DNA of 64,000 nucleotides, from NCBI RefSeq assembly GCF_900101115.1, contig NZ_FNFU01000013.1, positions 1-64,000 on the forward strand, in the 5' to 3' direction. Under the pieces are notes generated by a model. The model did not search any database and was not told the DNA's origin. It saw nothing but the letters and a program-made list of their open reading frames with translations. Source of the DNA: Cryobacterium psychrotolerans (GTDB lineage Bacteria > Actinomycetota > Actinomycetes > Actinomycetales > Microbacteriaceae). Of the stretch, positions 34,720 through 43,829 are shown in pieces; position 1 is the first letter of the stretch, and every line of letters begins with the position of its first letter. The position numbers were made by a program, and so were the translations under genes.

Positions 34720-36407
34720 GCGTCTTCGCCGCCAGGCCGTGGCTCGGCGCCTACGCGCCCGGCGTGCCGACCGCGGTCGAGTCATCGACGCAGACCCTCG
34801 TCGACATGATCGACGGCTCGGTCGCCCGGTTCGGCGACCGAGTCGCCCTCGACTTCTTCGGCGCGACCACGAGCTACCGGCGCCTCGGCGACCAGGTAGC
34901 CCGGGTGGCGAACGGGCTGCGTCGCCTGGGCGTGAAACCGGGCGACCGGGTGGCGCTCGTGCTTCCGAACTGTCCGCAGCACGTGGTCGCGTTCTACGCG
35001 GTCCTGCGCCTGGGCGCGATCGTCGTCGAACACAACCCGCTCTACACCGAGCGGGAGCTCCGTCACCAGTTCGAGGACCACGGCGCACAGGTCGCGATCG
35101 TCTGGGACAAGGTCTACGCCACCGTGCGCGACTTCCCGAAGGACATGGGGGTGTCGAAGGTCATCGCCGTCGACCTCACCCAGGCCATGACGCTGGGCAA
35201 GCGGCTGCTCCTGGCCCTGCCGATCCCGAAGGCGCGCGCCTCTCGTTCGGCCCTGACCATCGGTCGCCTCCCGTCGGACGCCCTCGACTGGGACTCCCTC
35301 GTCGGCTCCCGACGGCTGCGCCCCTCGCATCAGCGGCCCGGCGTCGGCGACATCGCCGCGCTCCAGTACACCAGCGGCACGACAGGCGCCCCGAAGGGCG
35401 CCATCCTCACCCACTTCAACCTCCGCACCAACGCCCTCCAGGGCGAGGCGTGGGTGCAGGGGCTCCGCCCGGGCGAGGAGGTCGTCTACGCGGTCCTGCC
35501 GATGTTCCACGCCTACGGGCTGACGCTCTGCCTGACCTTCGCCATGGGCACGGGCTCCCGGCTCGTGCTGTTCCCGAAGTTCGACGAGGGCCTGGTGCTG
35601 GATGCCGCCCGGCGCACCCCGCCGACGTTCATGCCCGCCGTTCCCCCCATCTACGACCGGCTGGTCACGGCTGCCGCGAAGCGCAAGATGAGCCTGCGCG
35701 GCATCCGTTTCTCCATCTCCGGGGCGATGAGCCTGCCGGTGGCGACCGTGCAACGGTGGGAGGACGCCACCGGCGGCTGGCTGGTGGAGGGCTACGGGAT
35801 GACCGAGACCTCACCGGTCGCGCTCGGAAACCCGATCGGGCCGAGCCGGCGCCCCGGCACGGTGGGCGTGCCGTTCCCGAGCACCGAGATCCGCGTTGTT
35901 GACCCGGACGACCCCACCGTGGATCGCGGATTCGACGAGGAGGGCGAACTGCTCATCCGCGGGCCGCAGGTGTTCTCCGGATACTGGAACCGGCCGGAGG
36001 AGACCGCCGAAGCGCTTCTTCCGGGCGGCTGGCTGCGCACGGGTGACATCGTCAGCGTCACCCCCGACGGCTTCGTCACGGTCGTCGACAGGATCAAGGA
36101 ACTCATCATCACCGGCGGGTTCAATGTGGCCCCCTCGGAGGTCGAAGCGGCCCTCCTCTCCCATCCCGCCGTGCAGGATGCCGCCGTCGTCGGGCTGCCG
36201 AGCAAGGCAGGCGGCGAGGACGTCGTGGCCGCGGTCGTGCTCAAGGCGGGCGCGAGCCTCGACGTGGACGCCCTGCGGGACCACTGCCGCACCCGCCTGT
36301 CCGCGTACAAGGTTCCGAGGAACGTCGTCCAGGTCGGGGACCTGCCGCGTTCCCTGATCGGCAAGGTGCTGCGCCGCCAGGTGCGCGAGAGTCTTTCCGA
36401 GAAGTAG
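34716..36407 (+). CDS. Long-chain fatty acid-CoA ligase (ANL superfamily)
   Basis: This is a 563-residue AMP-forming acyl-CoA synthetase. The P-loop is YTSGTTGAPKGAILTH (about residues 218-233), the A5 motif is VEGYGMTETSP, the hinge is GWLRTGDIV...VDRIKELIITGG, and the C-terminal lysine motif is PRSLIGKVLRRQ. It activates carboxylates, probably medium or long chain, via an acyl-adenylate. It is coupled to ltaE by an ATGA overlap, which is unusual and suggests shared control more than a shared pathway. Confidence 0.9.
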   Translation: MSVFAARPWLGAYAPGVPTAVESSTQTLVDMIDGSVARFGDRVALDFFGATTSYRRLGDQVARVANGLRRLGVKPGDRVALVLPNCPQHVVAFYAVLRLGAIVVEHNPLYTERELRHQFEDHGAQVAIVWDKVYATVRDFPKDMGVSKVIAVDLTQAMTLGKRLLLALPIPKARASRSALTIGRLPSDALDWDSLVGSRRLRPSHQRPGVGDIAALQYTSGTTGAPKGAILTHFNLRTNALQGEAWVQGLRPGEEVVYAVLPMFHAYGLTLCLTFAMGTGSRLVLFPKFDEGLVLDAARRTPPTFMPAVPPIYDRLVTAAAKRKMSLRGIRFSISGAMSLPVATVQRWEDATGGWLVEGYGMTETSPVALGNPIGPSRRPGTVGVPFPSTEIRVVDPDDPTVDRGFDEEGELLIRGPQVFSGYWNRPEETAEALLPGGWLRTGDIVSVTPDGFVTVVDRIKELIITGGFNVAPSEVEAALLSHPAVQDAAVVGLPSKAGGEDVVAAVVLKAGASLDVDALRDHCRTRLSAYKVPRNVVQVGDLPRSLIGKVLRRQVRESLSEK

Positions 36408-36535
36408 GTCGCCCGCGAGGGCGCCTCCCTTTCGTGGCTATATGCGGGTGCATGGAATATGGCGACGACGATCGCGTTTAGACAGGTGGGTCAGTGTTGC
36501 CCCGCCCCCGTGTTCCAGCCGAAGGACAGCACCCC

Positions 36536-37129
36536 ATGACCCTGATCACCGATTCCATCAGCCGCGCCGCCGACACGACCTCGCCCATCCTCCCGGTTCT
36601 CGCCGAGCGCTGGAGCCCGCGCGGCTACGATTCCGCCGCCGTCATCGACGAGACCACCCTGACCACGGTGCTCGAGGCCGCCCGCTGGGCGCCGTCGGCC
36701 AGCAACATCCAGCCCTCGCGCTACATCGTCGCCCGCCGCGGCTCGGCGAGCTTCGGCACCATCCACGCCGCCCTGATGGGCTTCAACCGGGCCTGGGCGG
36801 ATGCCGCCTCCGTCTTGATCGTGAACGTCGCCGAGCTGGACATCGACGACACCCGCCAAAACCCGTGGGCCCGGTACGACCTCGGCCAGGCCGTCGCCCA
36901 CCTGACGATCCAGGCGCAGCACGAGGGCCTGCACACCCACCAGATGGGCGGCTATGACGCCGCCGCGCTCGCGCTGGCCTTCGGGCTGGCCGACAACCAG
37001 GCGATCGTGTCGATCACGGCCATCGGCGTGCTCGCCGATGTCGGCACCCTCTCGAAGGAGCTGCTCGAGCGCGAATCCGCGCCGCGCACGCGCAAGCCCC
37101 TCGCCGACCTGCTCCTCGTCAACGACTGA
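36536..37129 (+). CDS. Nitroreductase-family flavoprotein
   Basis: This 197-residue FMN-dependent oxidoreductase has RWSPRGYDS near the N-terminus, AARWAPSASNIQPSRYIVA (FMN-binding Ser/Asn) and VAHLTIQAQHEGLHTHQMGG in the central helix. Members reduce nitroaromatics, quinones or enoates with NAD(P)H. The substrate is unknown. GAAGGA precedes the ATG by about 12 bases. The 128-base region upstream contains a TATATG hexamer and a 9-codon frame (36452-36481), whose meaning I cannot tell. Confidence 0.87.
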   Translation: MTLITDSISRAADTTSPILPVLAERWSPRGYDSAAVIDETTLTTVLEAARWAPSASNIQPSRYIVARRGSASFGTIHAALMGFNRAWADAASVLIVNVAELDIDDTRQNPWARYDLGQAVAHLTIQAQHEGLHTHQMGGYDAAALALAFGLADNQAIVSITAIGVLADVGTLSKELLERESAPRTRKPLADLLLVND

Positions 37130-37144
37130 CCGGGCCGTTCCACG

Positions 37145-37203
37145 TTCAGTTGCGGACAACGGACCTTCACTTCGCTGGGGAAGGTACTTTCTCCGCAACT
37201 GAA
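37145..37203. repeat. Palindromic element, family 1 copy 2
   Basis: The 24-base arms (left starting TTCAGTTGCGGACAACGG) match in 21 of 24 positions around an 11-base loop. It lies between the convergent nitroreductase and beta-helix genes. It shares the GCGGACAA...ACCTTC core with copies at 15812 and 59729. Confidence 0.83.
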
Positions 37204-37227
37204 TGCCGGGGAGCGTGTCGAGTTTCG

Positions 37228-37635
37228 CTAGGCGGCCAGGCGCGCCTGGGAACGGCGGGCCAGGCGCACGGCGCCATCCGGCACCTTCGTGTCGCGGTTC
37301 AGCCGGGCCCCGTGGCCGATGCGGGCGTCAGCCCCGATCCGAGAGTGGCTGCCGATGCGCACGTCGTTGCCGATGACGGCCCCACGGCCCACGTGCACGT
37401 CGTCGCCGATGAAGGCCAGGCTGCCGATCCGCGCACCCTGGTCGATCCAGCTTCCCTGGCCGATCCATCCTCCGCGGGCGACGCGAGCCTCGGCCTCCAC
37501 ATACGTCGTGGACGCGATGAACGTGCTGTCCTCGACGTTCGCCCCCGGCGCCACCAGCCCGCCGCCGTTGGCGTGCCTACGGTACTTCGTGACCGTGCCG
37601 GCGGCGTCTTCTACTTCTTCGATCTTCCGTGTCAT
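37228..37635 (-). CDS. Left-handed beta-helix (hexapeptide repeat) protein
   Basis: This 135-residue protein has a central run of imperfect hexapeptides ([LIV]-G-x4 type: GGLVAP, RGGWIGQGSWIDQGARIGSL and so on) predicted to fold as a short left-handed beta-helix, as in acyltransferases or gamma-carbonic anhydrases. No acyl-CoA site or metal His triad is clear, so it may be structural. GGGGAGAGG sets the ATG. The function is unknown. Confidence 0.7.
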   Translation of the reverse strand: MTRKIEEVEDAAGTVTKYRRHANGGGLVAPGANVEDSTFIASTTYVEAEARVARGGWIGQGSWIDQGARIGSLAFIGDDVHVGRGAVIGNDVRIGSHSRIGADARIGHGARLNRDTKVPDGAVRLARRSQARLAA

Positions 37636-37759
37636 TGCCTCTCCCCGGACGCGTCATGCGCGTCGTGCGTTCGGACGCGTGGTGCGCGTCGCTGGCTTTA
37701 ACACGCGGGCGGCACGGTTGATTCCCCGGCCGGCCCGACCTCAACCGGCCGGTCTGCCC

Positions 37760-38545
37760 TCAACCGGCCGATTTGTGCGAGACGCCGTGGGCTTCCGGGC
37801 GGACGTCGTCGCCAATCACCCGCGCGGCGGCGAGCAGCAGGGGAATGGCCCGGGCAGCGAACGCGTCGCCGACGCGGGACACCGGGCCGGAGACCGAGAT
37901 GGCCGTGGGCGTCGGGGCGCCGGGGACCGCAACGGCAAAGCATCGCACGCCGATTTCCTGCTCGTTGTCATCAATGGCGTAGCCCCGCTCACGGGTGCGG
38001 GCCAGGTCGGCCAGCAGCTCGTCAACGGTGCCGATGCTCATCTCCGTGGGCGTCGGCATGCCCGCCCGGGCGACGATGCCCCGCACCCGGTCGTCGTCAA
38101 GCTGGGCCAGGATCGCCTTGCCGACCCCCGAGTCGTGGGTGTGCACCCGACGCCCCACCTCGGTGAACATCCGCATCGAGTGCGCCGAGGGGACCTGGGC
38201 GATGTACACGACCATGTCCCCGTCGAGCATCGCCATGTTGGACGTTTCGCCCAGCTCGGAGACCAGGGAGGCCAGTTGCGGCCGGGCCAGGGCGCCGAGC
38301 TGCTTGCTCGCCCCGTCGCCCAGCCGAATCAGGCGCGGACCCAGCGCATAGCGCCGATTGGGCAGCTGCCGGGCGTATCCGAGCGCCACCAGGGTGCGCA
38401 GGAGGCGGTGAATAGTGGGGAGCGGCAGATCGGTCGACCCGGCCAGTTCAGACAGGGTCACCTCGCGCCCGGCATCCGTGATGAGCTCCAGGAGTTCGAA
38501 GACACGCTCCACAGACTGAACGCCGCCGATAGTCTTTACCGCCAT
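37760..38545 (-). CDS. IclR-family transcriptional regulator (AllR-like by context)
   Basis: This 261-residue regulator has a winged HTH (residues about 8-70, LSELAGSTDLPLPTIHRLLRTL) and a C-terminal effector domain with DSGVGKAILAQL and the typical Cys in RCFAVAVPG. It is divergent from malate synthase and the allantoin genes. IclR proteins such as AllR respond to glyoxylate or allantoin-pathway acids, so it most likely represses that operon. GGGAGG places the start at 38545. Confidence 0.88.
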   Translation of the reverse strand: MAVKTIGGVQSVERVFELLELITDAGREVTLSELAGSTDLPLPTIHRLLRTLVALGYARQLPNRRYALGPRLIRLGDGASKQLGALARPQLASLVSELGETSNMAMLDGDMVVYIAQVPSAHSMRMFTEVGRRVHTHDSGVGKAILAQLDDDRVRGIVARAGMPTPTEMSIGTVDELLADLARTRERGYAIDDNEQEIGVRCFAVAVPGAPTPTAISVSGPVSRVGDAFAARAIPLLLAAARVIGDDVRPEAHGVSHKSAG

Positions 38546-38568
38546 TCCCTGGCCTCCCGTGAGTGTCT

Positions 38569-38687
38569 GACAGAAATTTACCGCATGGCGAAATTTTTGT
38601 CTCAAATCCTAAGATACCTCAGGATTGTGGGGGCCGGCGGGGAGACCTGGGAACGGTTGTGTTTCCGCAGGATAGACAATAATATCC
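38569..38687. promoter_or_regulatory. Divergent promoter with stacked palindromes, IclR gene and aceB
   Basis: This AT-richer spacer holds four inverted repeats: GACAGAAATTT-n11-AAATTTTTGTC (38569-38601), AATCCTAAG-n4-CTCAGGATT (38605-38626), GGGAAC-n6-GTTTCC (38649-38666) and GGATA-n8-TATCC (38670-38687). A good plus promoter, TTGTGT (38657-38662), 17 bases, TAATAT (38680-38685), is covered by the last two repeats. TAAATT on the minus strand (38580-38575) may be the IclR -10. The pattern fits repression by the IclR protein, possibly with a second regulator. Confidence 0.6.
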
Positions 38688-38692
38688 GTAAT

Positions 38693-40315
38693 ATGAAAGA
38701 ACCTGGCGGAACGATGATGTCGCTGACACTCACTGACGCGCGGCCGGTCGCCCGCGCCGAGGAAATTCTCACCCCGGAGGCGCTGGCCTTCATCGAAGAC
38801 CTGAACCGCCGCTTCGCTCCCCGACGGAGTGAACTTCTCGGCGAACGGAAGGCCAGGCGCGACACCGTGGCCGCCACGGGCAGGCTGGACTTCCTGCCGG
38901 AGACCGCCTCGGTGCGCGCCGGCGATTGGCAGGTCGCCGCGGCTCCCGCGGCCCTGCGCGACCGCCGGGTCGAAATCACCGGCCCGGCCTCGCCGGCCAA
39001 AATGGCCATCAACGCGCTCAACTCAGGGGCCCGTGTGTGGCTGGCGGACCTCGAGGATGCCAGCTGCCCGACCTGGCCCAACGTGGTCGACGGCATCCTG
39101 AACCTGCGCGACGCAGCCGCCGGAACCCTCGCCTACACCTCGCCGGAAGGCAAGGAATACCTGCTGCGCACCGACGCCTCTCCCGCCGTGGTCATCACCC
39201 GGCCGCGCGGGTGGCACATGGTCGAACGCCACGTGCTGATCGACGGCGAGCCCGCGGTGGCAGCGCTCGTGGACTTCGGCCTGCACTTCTTCCACACAGC
39301 GAAACTGCTGCTGGCGGCTGGCCGTGGACCGTACTACTACCTGCCCAAGATGGAGAGCCATCTCGAGGCCAGGCTCTGGAACGACATCTTCGTTTTCGCC
39401 CAGGACTACCTGGGCGTGCCGCAGGGCAGCATCCGTGCCACGGTACTGATCGAGACCATCCCGGCGGCCTTCGAAATGGACGAGATCCTCTTCGAGCTTC
39501 GCGACCACGCCTCGGGCCTCAATGCCGGACGCTGGGACTACCTGTTCAGCATCGTGAAATACTTCCGCGATGCGGGCCCGGCGTTCATCCTGCCGGACCG
39601 ATCCTCGATCTCCATGACGGCGCCATTCATGCGCGCGTACACCGAGCTGCTGGTCAAGACCTGTCACCGGCGCGGCGCCTTCGCCATGGGCGGCATGGCT
39701 GCGGTCATCCCGAACCGGCACGAACCCGCGGTCACGGAGGAGGCCTTCCGCAAGGTCAGGGCGGACAAGGTTCGCGAGGCGCTCGACGGCTTCGACGGCT
39801 CCTGGGTGGCTCACCCCGACCTCGTGCCCGTCTGCCAGGAGGTGTTCGACGACGTTCTCGGCGAGCGCCCCAACCAGCTCGACAAGGCGCGCCCCGAGGT
39901 TACCGTGACGGCGGATCAGCTGCTCGACATTGCCTCCGCGGCCGGCCAGGTGACCGAGGCCGGGCTGAGGCTGAACCTTTACGTGGCCGTGGCGTACACC
40001 GCCGCCTGGATCTCCGGAAACGGGGCCGTCGCCATCCACAACCTGATGGAGGATGCCGCGACGGCAGAGATCTCCCGGTCCCAGGTCTGGCAACAGATCC
40101 GCAACGGTGTCACGCTCAGTGACACGGGGCGCACGGTGACCCGCGAACTCGTCGCCCGGATTCTCGGCGAGGAGACGGAGAGACTTCGCTCGGAAGTGGG
40201 CGAGGAGGCCTTCAACGCGTTCTACCGGCCGGCCGGCGAGCTGATTGGGGAGATCTGCCTCTCTCCGGAGTACACGGATTTCCTCACCACGCCCGCCTAC
40301 GAGCTGATCGACTGA
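38693..40315 (+). CDS. aceB: Malate synthase A
   Basis: This TIM-barrel enzyme condenses glyoxylate and acetyl-CoA to malate. It has about 540 residues with this start. Active-site regions are LADLEDASCPTWPN, VITRPRGWHMVE (substrate Arg), VLIETIPAAFEM (Mg-binding Glu) and NAGRWDYLFS (Mg-binding Asp). I choose ATG 38693 because TAATAT ends 7 bases before it, like other leaderless starts here. ATG 38714 is the alternative. It opens the operon that feeds glyoxylate from purine breakdown into central metabolism. Confidence 0.92.
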   Translation: MKEPGGTMMSLTLTDARPVARAEEILTPEALAFIEDLNRRFAPRRSELLGERKARRDTVAATGRLDFLPETASVRAGDWQVAAAPAALRDRRVEITGPASPAKMAINALNSGARVWLADLEDASCPTWPNVVDGILNLRDAAAGTLAYTSPEGKEYLLRTDASPAVVITRPRGWHMVERHVLIDGEPAVAALVDFGLHFFHTAKLLLAAGRGPYYYLPKMESHLEARLWNDIFVFAQDYLGVPQGSIRATVLIETIPAAFEMDEILFELRDHASGLNAGRWDYLFSIVKYFRDAGPAFILPDRSSISMTAPFMRAYTELLVKTCHRRGAFAMGGMAAVIPNRHEPAVTEEAFRKVRADKVREALDGFDGSWVAHPDLVPVCQEVFDDVLGERPNQLDKARPEVTVTADQLLDIASAAGQVTEAGLRLNLYVAVAYTAAWISGNGAVAIHNLMEDAATAEISRSQVWQQIRNGVTLSDTGRTVTRELVARILGEETERLRSEVGEEAFNAFYRPAGELIGEICLSPEYTDFLTTPAYELID

Positions 40316-40318
40316 CCC

Positions 40319-41641
40319 GTGGGCGCAGCCACCTCCCTCTCCGCCGCTGATCTGCGGCAGATTGACACCCAGCTGGCCGCCACCGACACCCTGCTGGACA
40401 CGAACTACCCCGGTGACGACGGCAGCCGCCAGCCGGTGCACACCGTCTACGTCCCGGCGGACCTGTTCACGCCGGGCCTGGCCGCCGAGTGGGGAGAGCG
40501 AGCCCTGCACGCTGCGGCCGCCCACGGCGGCCTGTCCCGGCTGGGGTCGCTTCTGGGATTCGACGATGACCTCGCCGAAGCGCTCTCGACTCGCGTCGAG
40601 ACGAAGCTTTCGAGCGAACCGATCGAGGACCTGCGGCTGGACTTCGAGGATGGCTACGGAAACCGCGGCGACGAGGCGGAAGACGAGGACGCGGCGAACG
40701 CAGCGCGGCTGGTGGCCCGGTCGGTGGCCGAGGGCACCGCTCCGCCCTTCATCGGGATCCGCTTCAAGGGCCTGGAGACGTCCACGCGTGCCCGAGGGCT
40801 GCGCACCCTGGACCTGTTCATCTCGGGCCTGGTCACGGCGGGCGAGCTCCCCGACGGCCTGGTGCTGACGCTGCCCAAGGTCACGACGGTGGACCAGGTG
40901 CAGGCGATGGGCTACGCCGTTGGCCGGCTGGAGGACGTGCACTCGCTGCCCGCCGGCCGGTTGCGCTTCGAGGTGCAGGTTGAGACGCCGCAGCTGATCC
41001 TCGGCCCGGACGGAACCTCGCCGGTGGCCCGACTGGCGCACGCTGTGCCCGGGCGGATCAGCGGGCTGCACTACGGAACCTACGACTACAGCGCCTCGCT
41101 GCAGATCTCGGCCGAATACCAGTCGATGGAGCATCCGGTCGCGGACTTCGCCAAGGAGGTCATGCAGCTGGCGGTTGCCGGCACCGGCATCCGGCTCTCG
41201 GATGGTTCCACCAACGTCATTCCGGTGGGCGACGGCGTCGATGACGCCTGGCGCTTGCACGGCCGGCTGGTTCGACGGTCGCTGGAGCGTGGCTACTACC
41301 AGGGCTGGGACCTGCACGCGGCGCAGCTGCCGAGCCGATTCGCCGCCACCTTCGGCTTCTACCGGCAGGGACTGCCCGCCGCTGCGCTCCGGCTGCGCGC
41401 GTATGCGGACCTGACCGCCCGGGACAGGGCCGCCCCGGTCGGGGCCGGAAGCGGCATCCTGGACGAGCCGGCGACGGCACGCTCCCTGGCGGGGTTCGTG
41501 CTTCGCGGTGTGCAGTGCGGCGCGGTCGGCGCCGAGGAGGCCCTGGCCGTGACCGGCCTGGGCCTGGCCAGGCTCACCCTGCTTGCCCATCCGCGATTGG
41601 ATGCCGGTAGCCTTGCCGGAACTCCGGGAGCAGACGCATGA
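40319..41641 (+). CDS. DUF6986-like, HpcH/HpaI-CitE superfamily protein
   Basis: This 440-residue TIM-barrel protein has a GTG start 3 bases after aceB. CitE-like hallmarks are LRLDFEDGYG (residues 105-114), LTLPKV (183-188), EVQVETPQ with metal-type Glu222, and LHYGTYDYSAS (about 250-260). It should bind a metal and a 2-oxo acid or ester. Nestled between malate synthase and ureidoglycine aminohydrolase, it probably acts on a purine-derived glyoxylate compound, perhaps as a lyase or aldolase. That role is inferred. The family name is from memory. Confidence 0.75.
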   Translation: MGAATSLSAADLRQIDTQLAATDTLLDTNYPGDDGSRQPVHTVYVPADLFTPGLAAEWGERALHAAAAHGGLSRLGSLLGFDDDLAEALSTRVETKLSSEPIEDLRLDFEDGYGNRGDEAEDEDAANAARLVARSVAEGTAPPFIGIRFKGLETSTRARGLRTLDLFISGLVTAGELPDGLVLTLPKVTTVDQVQAMGYAVGRLEDVHSLPAGRLRFEVQVETPQLILGPDGTSPVARLAHAVPGRISGLHYGTYDYSASLQISAEYQSMEHPVADFAKEVMQLAVAGTGIRLSDGSTNVIPVGDGVDDAWRLHGRLVRRSLERGYYQGWDLHAAQLPSRFAATFGFYRQGLPAAALRLRAYADLTARDRAAPVGAGSGILDEPATARSLAGFVLRGVQCGAVGAEEALAVTGLGLARLTLLAHPRLDAGSLAGTPGADA

Positions 41642-42450
41642 GCAACTATTATTCCCCAGAGGGCGGCCTGCCCGCCCAGACCGCGCTCCTCACCGACCGC
41701 GCGGTGGTCAAGGCGGCGTACACGGTGATCCCGAGGGGCGTGCTGCGGAACATCGTCACCAGCAACCTCCCCGGCTGGGAGAACACCCGGGCGTGGATCC
41801 TGGCCAGGCCGATCGCCGGCTTCGCCACCACCTTCGCCCAGTACATCGTCGAGGTGGCGCCCGGCGGCTGCAGCGCGAAGCCGGAGCCAGAGGCCGGCGT
41901 CGAATCCGTTCTCTTCCTCACCAGGGGCACGCTCACGCTGACGCTCGACGGCACCGAACACACGCTGGAACCGGGCGCCTATGTCTACACGGCGGCCGGG
42001 GCGCGGTGGTCGGTGAGAAACGACGGCGACGAACCCGCGACCTTCCAGTGGGTGCGCAAGGCCTACGAGCCGCTCGAGGGCTACACGGCCACGTCATTCG
42101 TCACCAGCGATGCCGCCGTGACGCCCTCGGCCATGCCGGACACGGACAACCGGTGGTCGACCACCCGCTTCGTCGACCCGAACGACCTGGCCCACGACAT
42201 GCACGTCAATATCGTCACGTTCGAGCCCGGCGCCGTCATCCCGTTCGCCGAAACCCATGTGATGGAGCACGGCATCTTCGTGCTCGAGGGCAAGGCCGTC
42301 TACCGGCTCAATGACGACTGGGTCGAGGTGGAGGCAGGCGACTTCATGTGGCTGCGCGCGTTCTGCCCCCAGGCCTGCTACGCCGGCGGCCCCGGGCAGT
42401 TCCGCTACCTCCTGTACAAAGACGTCAACCGGCAGATCCGCCTGACCTGA
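41638..42450 (+). CDS. allE: (S)-ureidoglycine aminohydrolase
   Basis: This 270-residue bicupin protein converts ureidoglycine to ureidoglycolate and ammonia (Mn-dependent). The N-terminal motif is MSNYYSPEGGLPAQTALLTDRAV. The first cupin is at about residues 70-130, and the second, with metal ligands in PFAETHVMEHGIFVLEG, at about 200-255. The ATG overlaps the preceding stop. The partner enzyme that makes ureidoglycine (allantoate amidohydrolase) is not in the window. Confidence 0.9.
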   Translation: MSNYYSPEGGLPAQTALLTDRAVVKAAYTVIPRGVLRNIVTSNLPGWENTRAWILARPIAGFATTFAQYIVEVAPGGCSAKPEPEAGVESVLFLTRGTLTLTLDGTEHTLEPGAYVYTAAGARWSVRNDGDEPATFQWVRKAYEPLEGYTATSFVTSDAAVTPSAMPDTDNRWSTTRFVDPNDLAHDMHVNIVTFEPGAVIPFAETHVMEHGIFVLEGKAVYRLNDDWVEVEAGDFMWLRAFCPQACYAGGPGQFRYLLYKDVNRQIRLT

Positions 42451-42452
42451 CG

Positions 42453-43829
42453 ATGAGCGCCAGGCCTGAAGACACCGCGCCGACGGGCCCCGCGGCCCGC
42501 GGGTTCGACCTGGTCATCCGCGCCTCAAGGATCCTGACCCCCGCCGGCATCGTGTCCGCCGAGGTCGGCATCCGCGCCGGAGTGATCACCCGGATCGAGC
42601 CGCTGGGCAGCGGTTTGGACGGGGTCAGCACGATTGAGCTGACGGCCGACGAAACCCTGATCCCCGGACTGGTCGACACCCACGTGCACGTCAATGAGCC
42701 CGGACGCACGGAGTGGGAAGGCTTCGCGTCGGCCACCCGGGCCGCCGCGGCCGGCGGTGTCACCACGATCATCGACATGCCGCTGAACAGCATCCCGCCG
42801 ACGACGACCGCCCGGGCGCTGGAACTCAAGCGCAGCGTGGCGCAGGGCCAGTGCTTCGTCGACGTCGGTTTCTGGGGCGGCGCCGTCCCCGGCAACACGG
42901 CGGAGCTGCGCGGGCTGCACGACGCCGGCGTGTTCGGCTTCAAGTGCTTCCTGCTGCCGTCGGGGGTGGACGAGTTCCCCCCTCTCGAGCCGGCCGAGAT
43001 GGAGGCGGACATGGCCCTGACCAGCGGATTGAACTCCGTGCTGATCGTTCACGCCGAGGATGCCCGCACGATCGACCGGGCGCCGGCCGCCGCGGGCGAC
43101 CACTACGACACCTTCCTCGCCTCCCGACCGCGGGCGGCCGAGAACCTCGCCATCGCCGACGTCATCGAACGCGCGCGCCGGACCGGTGCGCGCGCGCACA
43201 TCCTGCACCTGAGCTCCTCGGACGCGCTGCCGATGATCGCCGGCGCCAGGCGCGACGGGGTGAAGCTGACGGTGGAGACCTGCCCGCACTACCTGACCCT
43301 GACGGCCGAGGAAATCCCCGACGGCGCGACGGCGTTCAAGTGCTGCCCGCCGATCCGCGAAGCCTCCAATCGCGACCTGCTCTGGCAGGGCCTGACGGAG
43401 GGCGTCATCGATTGCATCGTGTCCGACCACTCCCCGAGCACGCTTGACCTGAAAGACCCGGCGAACGGTGACTTCGCGGTCGCCTGGGGCGGGGTGTCCT
43501 CCCTGCAGCTGGGCCTCTCCCTGGTCTGGACAGAGGCCCGGACCAGAGGGATCAGCCTCGAACGGGTGCTCGGCTGGATGTCCACCACCCCGGCGAACCT
43601 CGCCCGGCTCACCCGGAAGGGACGGCTCTCCGTCGGATCCGACGCGGACATGGCCATCTTCGGCGCCGAGGACACATTCGTCGTCGACGCCCGGAAGCTC
43701 AACCACAAGAATCCGATCACTCCCTACGACGGCCGGACGCTGACCGGCGTCGTGCGCATGACGTTCCTCCGCGGCCGGGAAGTCGACGGCCGGACGCCGA
43801 CCGGCAGGCTACTGCGCCGCGGGACCTGA
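42453..43829 (+). CDS. allB: Allantoinase
   Basis: This 458-residue binuclear amidohydrolase opens allantoin to allantoate. Metal ligands are His-x-His in VDTHVHVNEPGRTEWEG, carboxylated Lys in FGFKCFLLPSG, His in LIVHAED, His in HILHLSS and Asp in IVSDHSPS. It is smaller and clearly different from the dihydropyrimidinase at 7852. It is the last gene of the aceB operon. Its 3' end overlaps convergent xdhC by 21 bases. Confidence 0.93.
   Translation: MSARPEDTAPTGPAARGFDLVIRASRILTPAGIVSAEVGIRAGVITRIEPLGSGLDGVSTIELTADETLIPGLVDTHVHVNEPGRTEWEGFASATRAAAAGGVTTIIDMPLNSIPPTTTARALELKRSVAQGQCFVDVGFWGGAVPGNTAELRGLHDAGVFGFKCFLLPSGVDEFPPLEPAEMEADMALTSGLNSVLIVHAEDARTIDRAPAAAGDHYDTFLASRPRAAENLAIADVIERARRTGARAHILHLSSSDALPMIAGARRDGVKLTVETCPHYLTLTAEEIPDGATAFKCCPPIREASNRDLLWQGLTEGVIDCIVSDHSPSTLDLKDPANGDFAVAWGGVSSLQLGLSLVWTEARTRGISLERVLGWMSTTPANLARLTRKGRLSVGSDADMAIFGAEDTFVVDARKLNHKNPITPYDGRTLTGVVRMTFLRGREVDGRTPTGRLLRRGT

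Noticed and set aside
36452-36481. Nine-codon frame as a leader peptide for the nitroreductase
   Set aside because: The preceding TATATG hexamer lacks the final T of the leaderless pattern, and the peptide has no regulatory codon run. I mention it only in the nitroreductase entry.
39023-41590. An 855-codon open frame antisense to malate synthase and the DUF6986-like gene
   Set aside because: It has the same codon-bias shadow signature, no family pattern, and crosses two well-supported genes.
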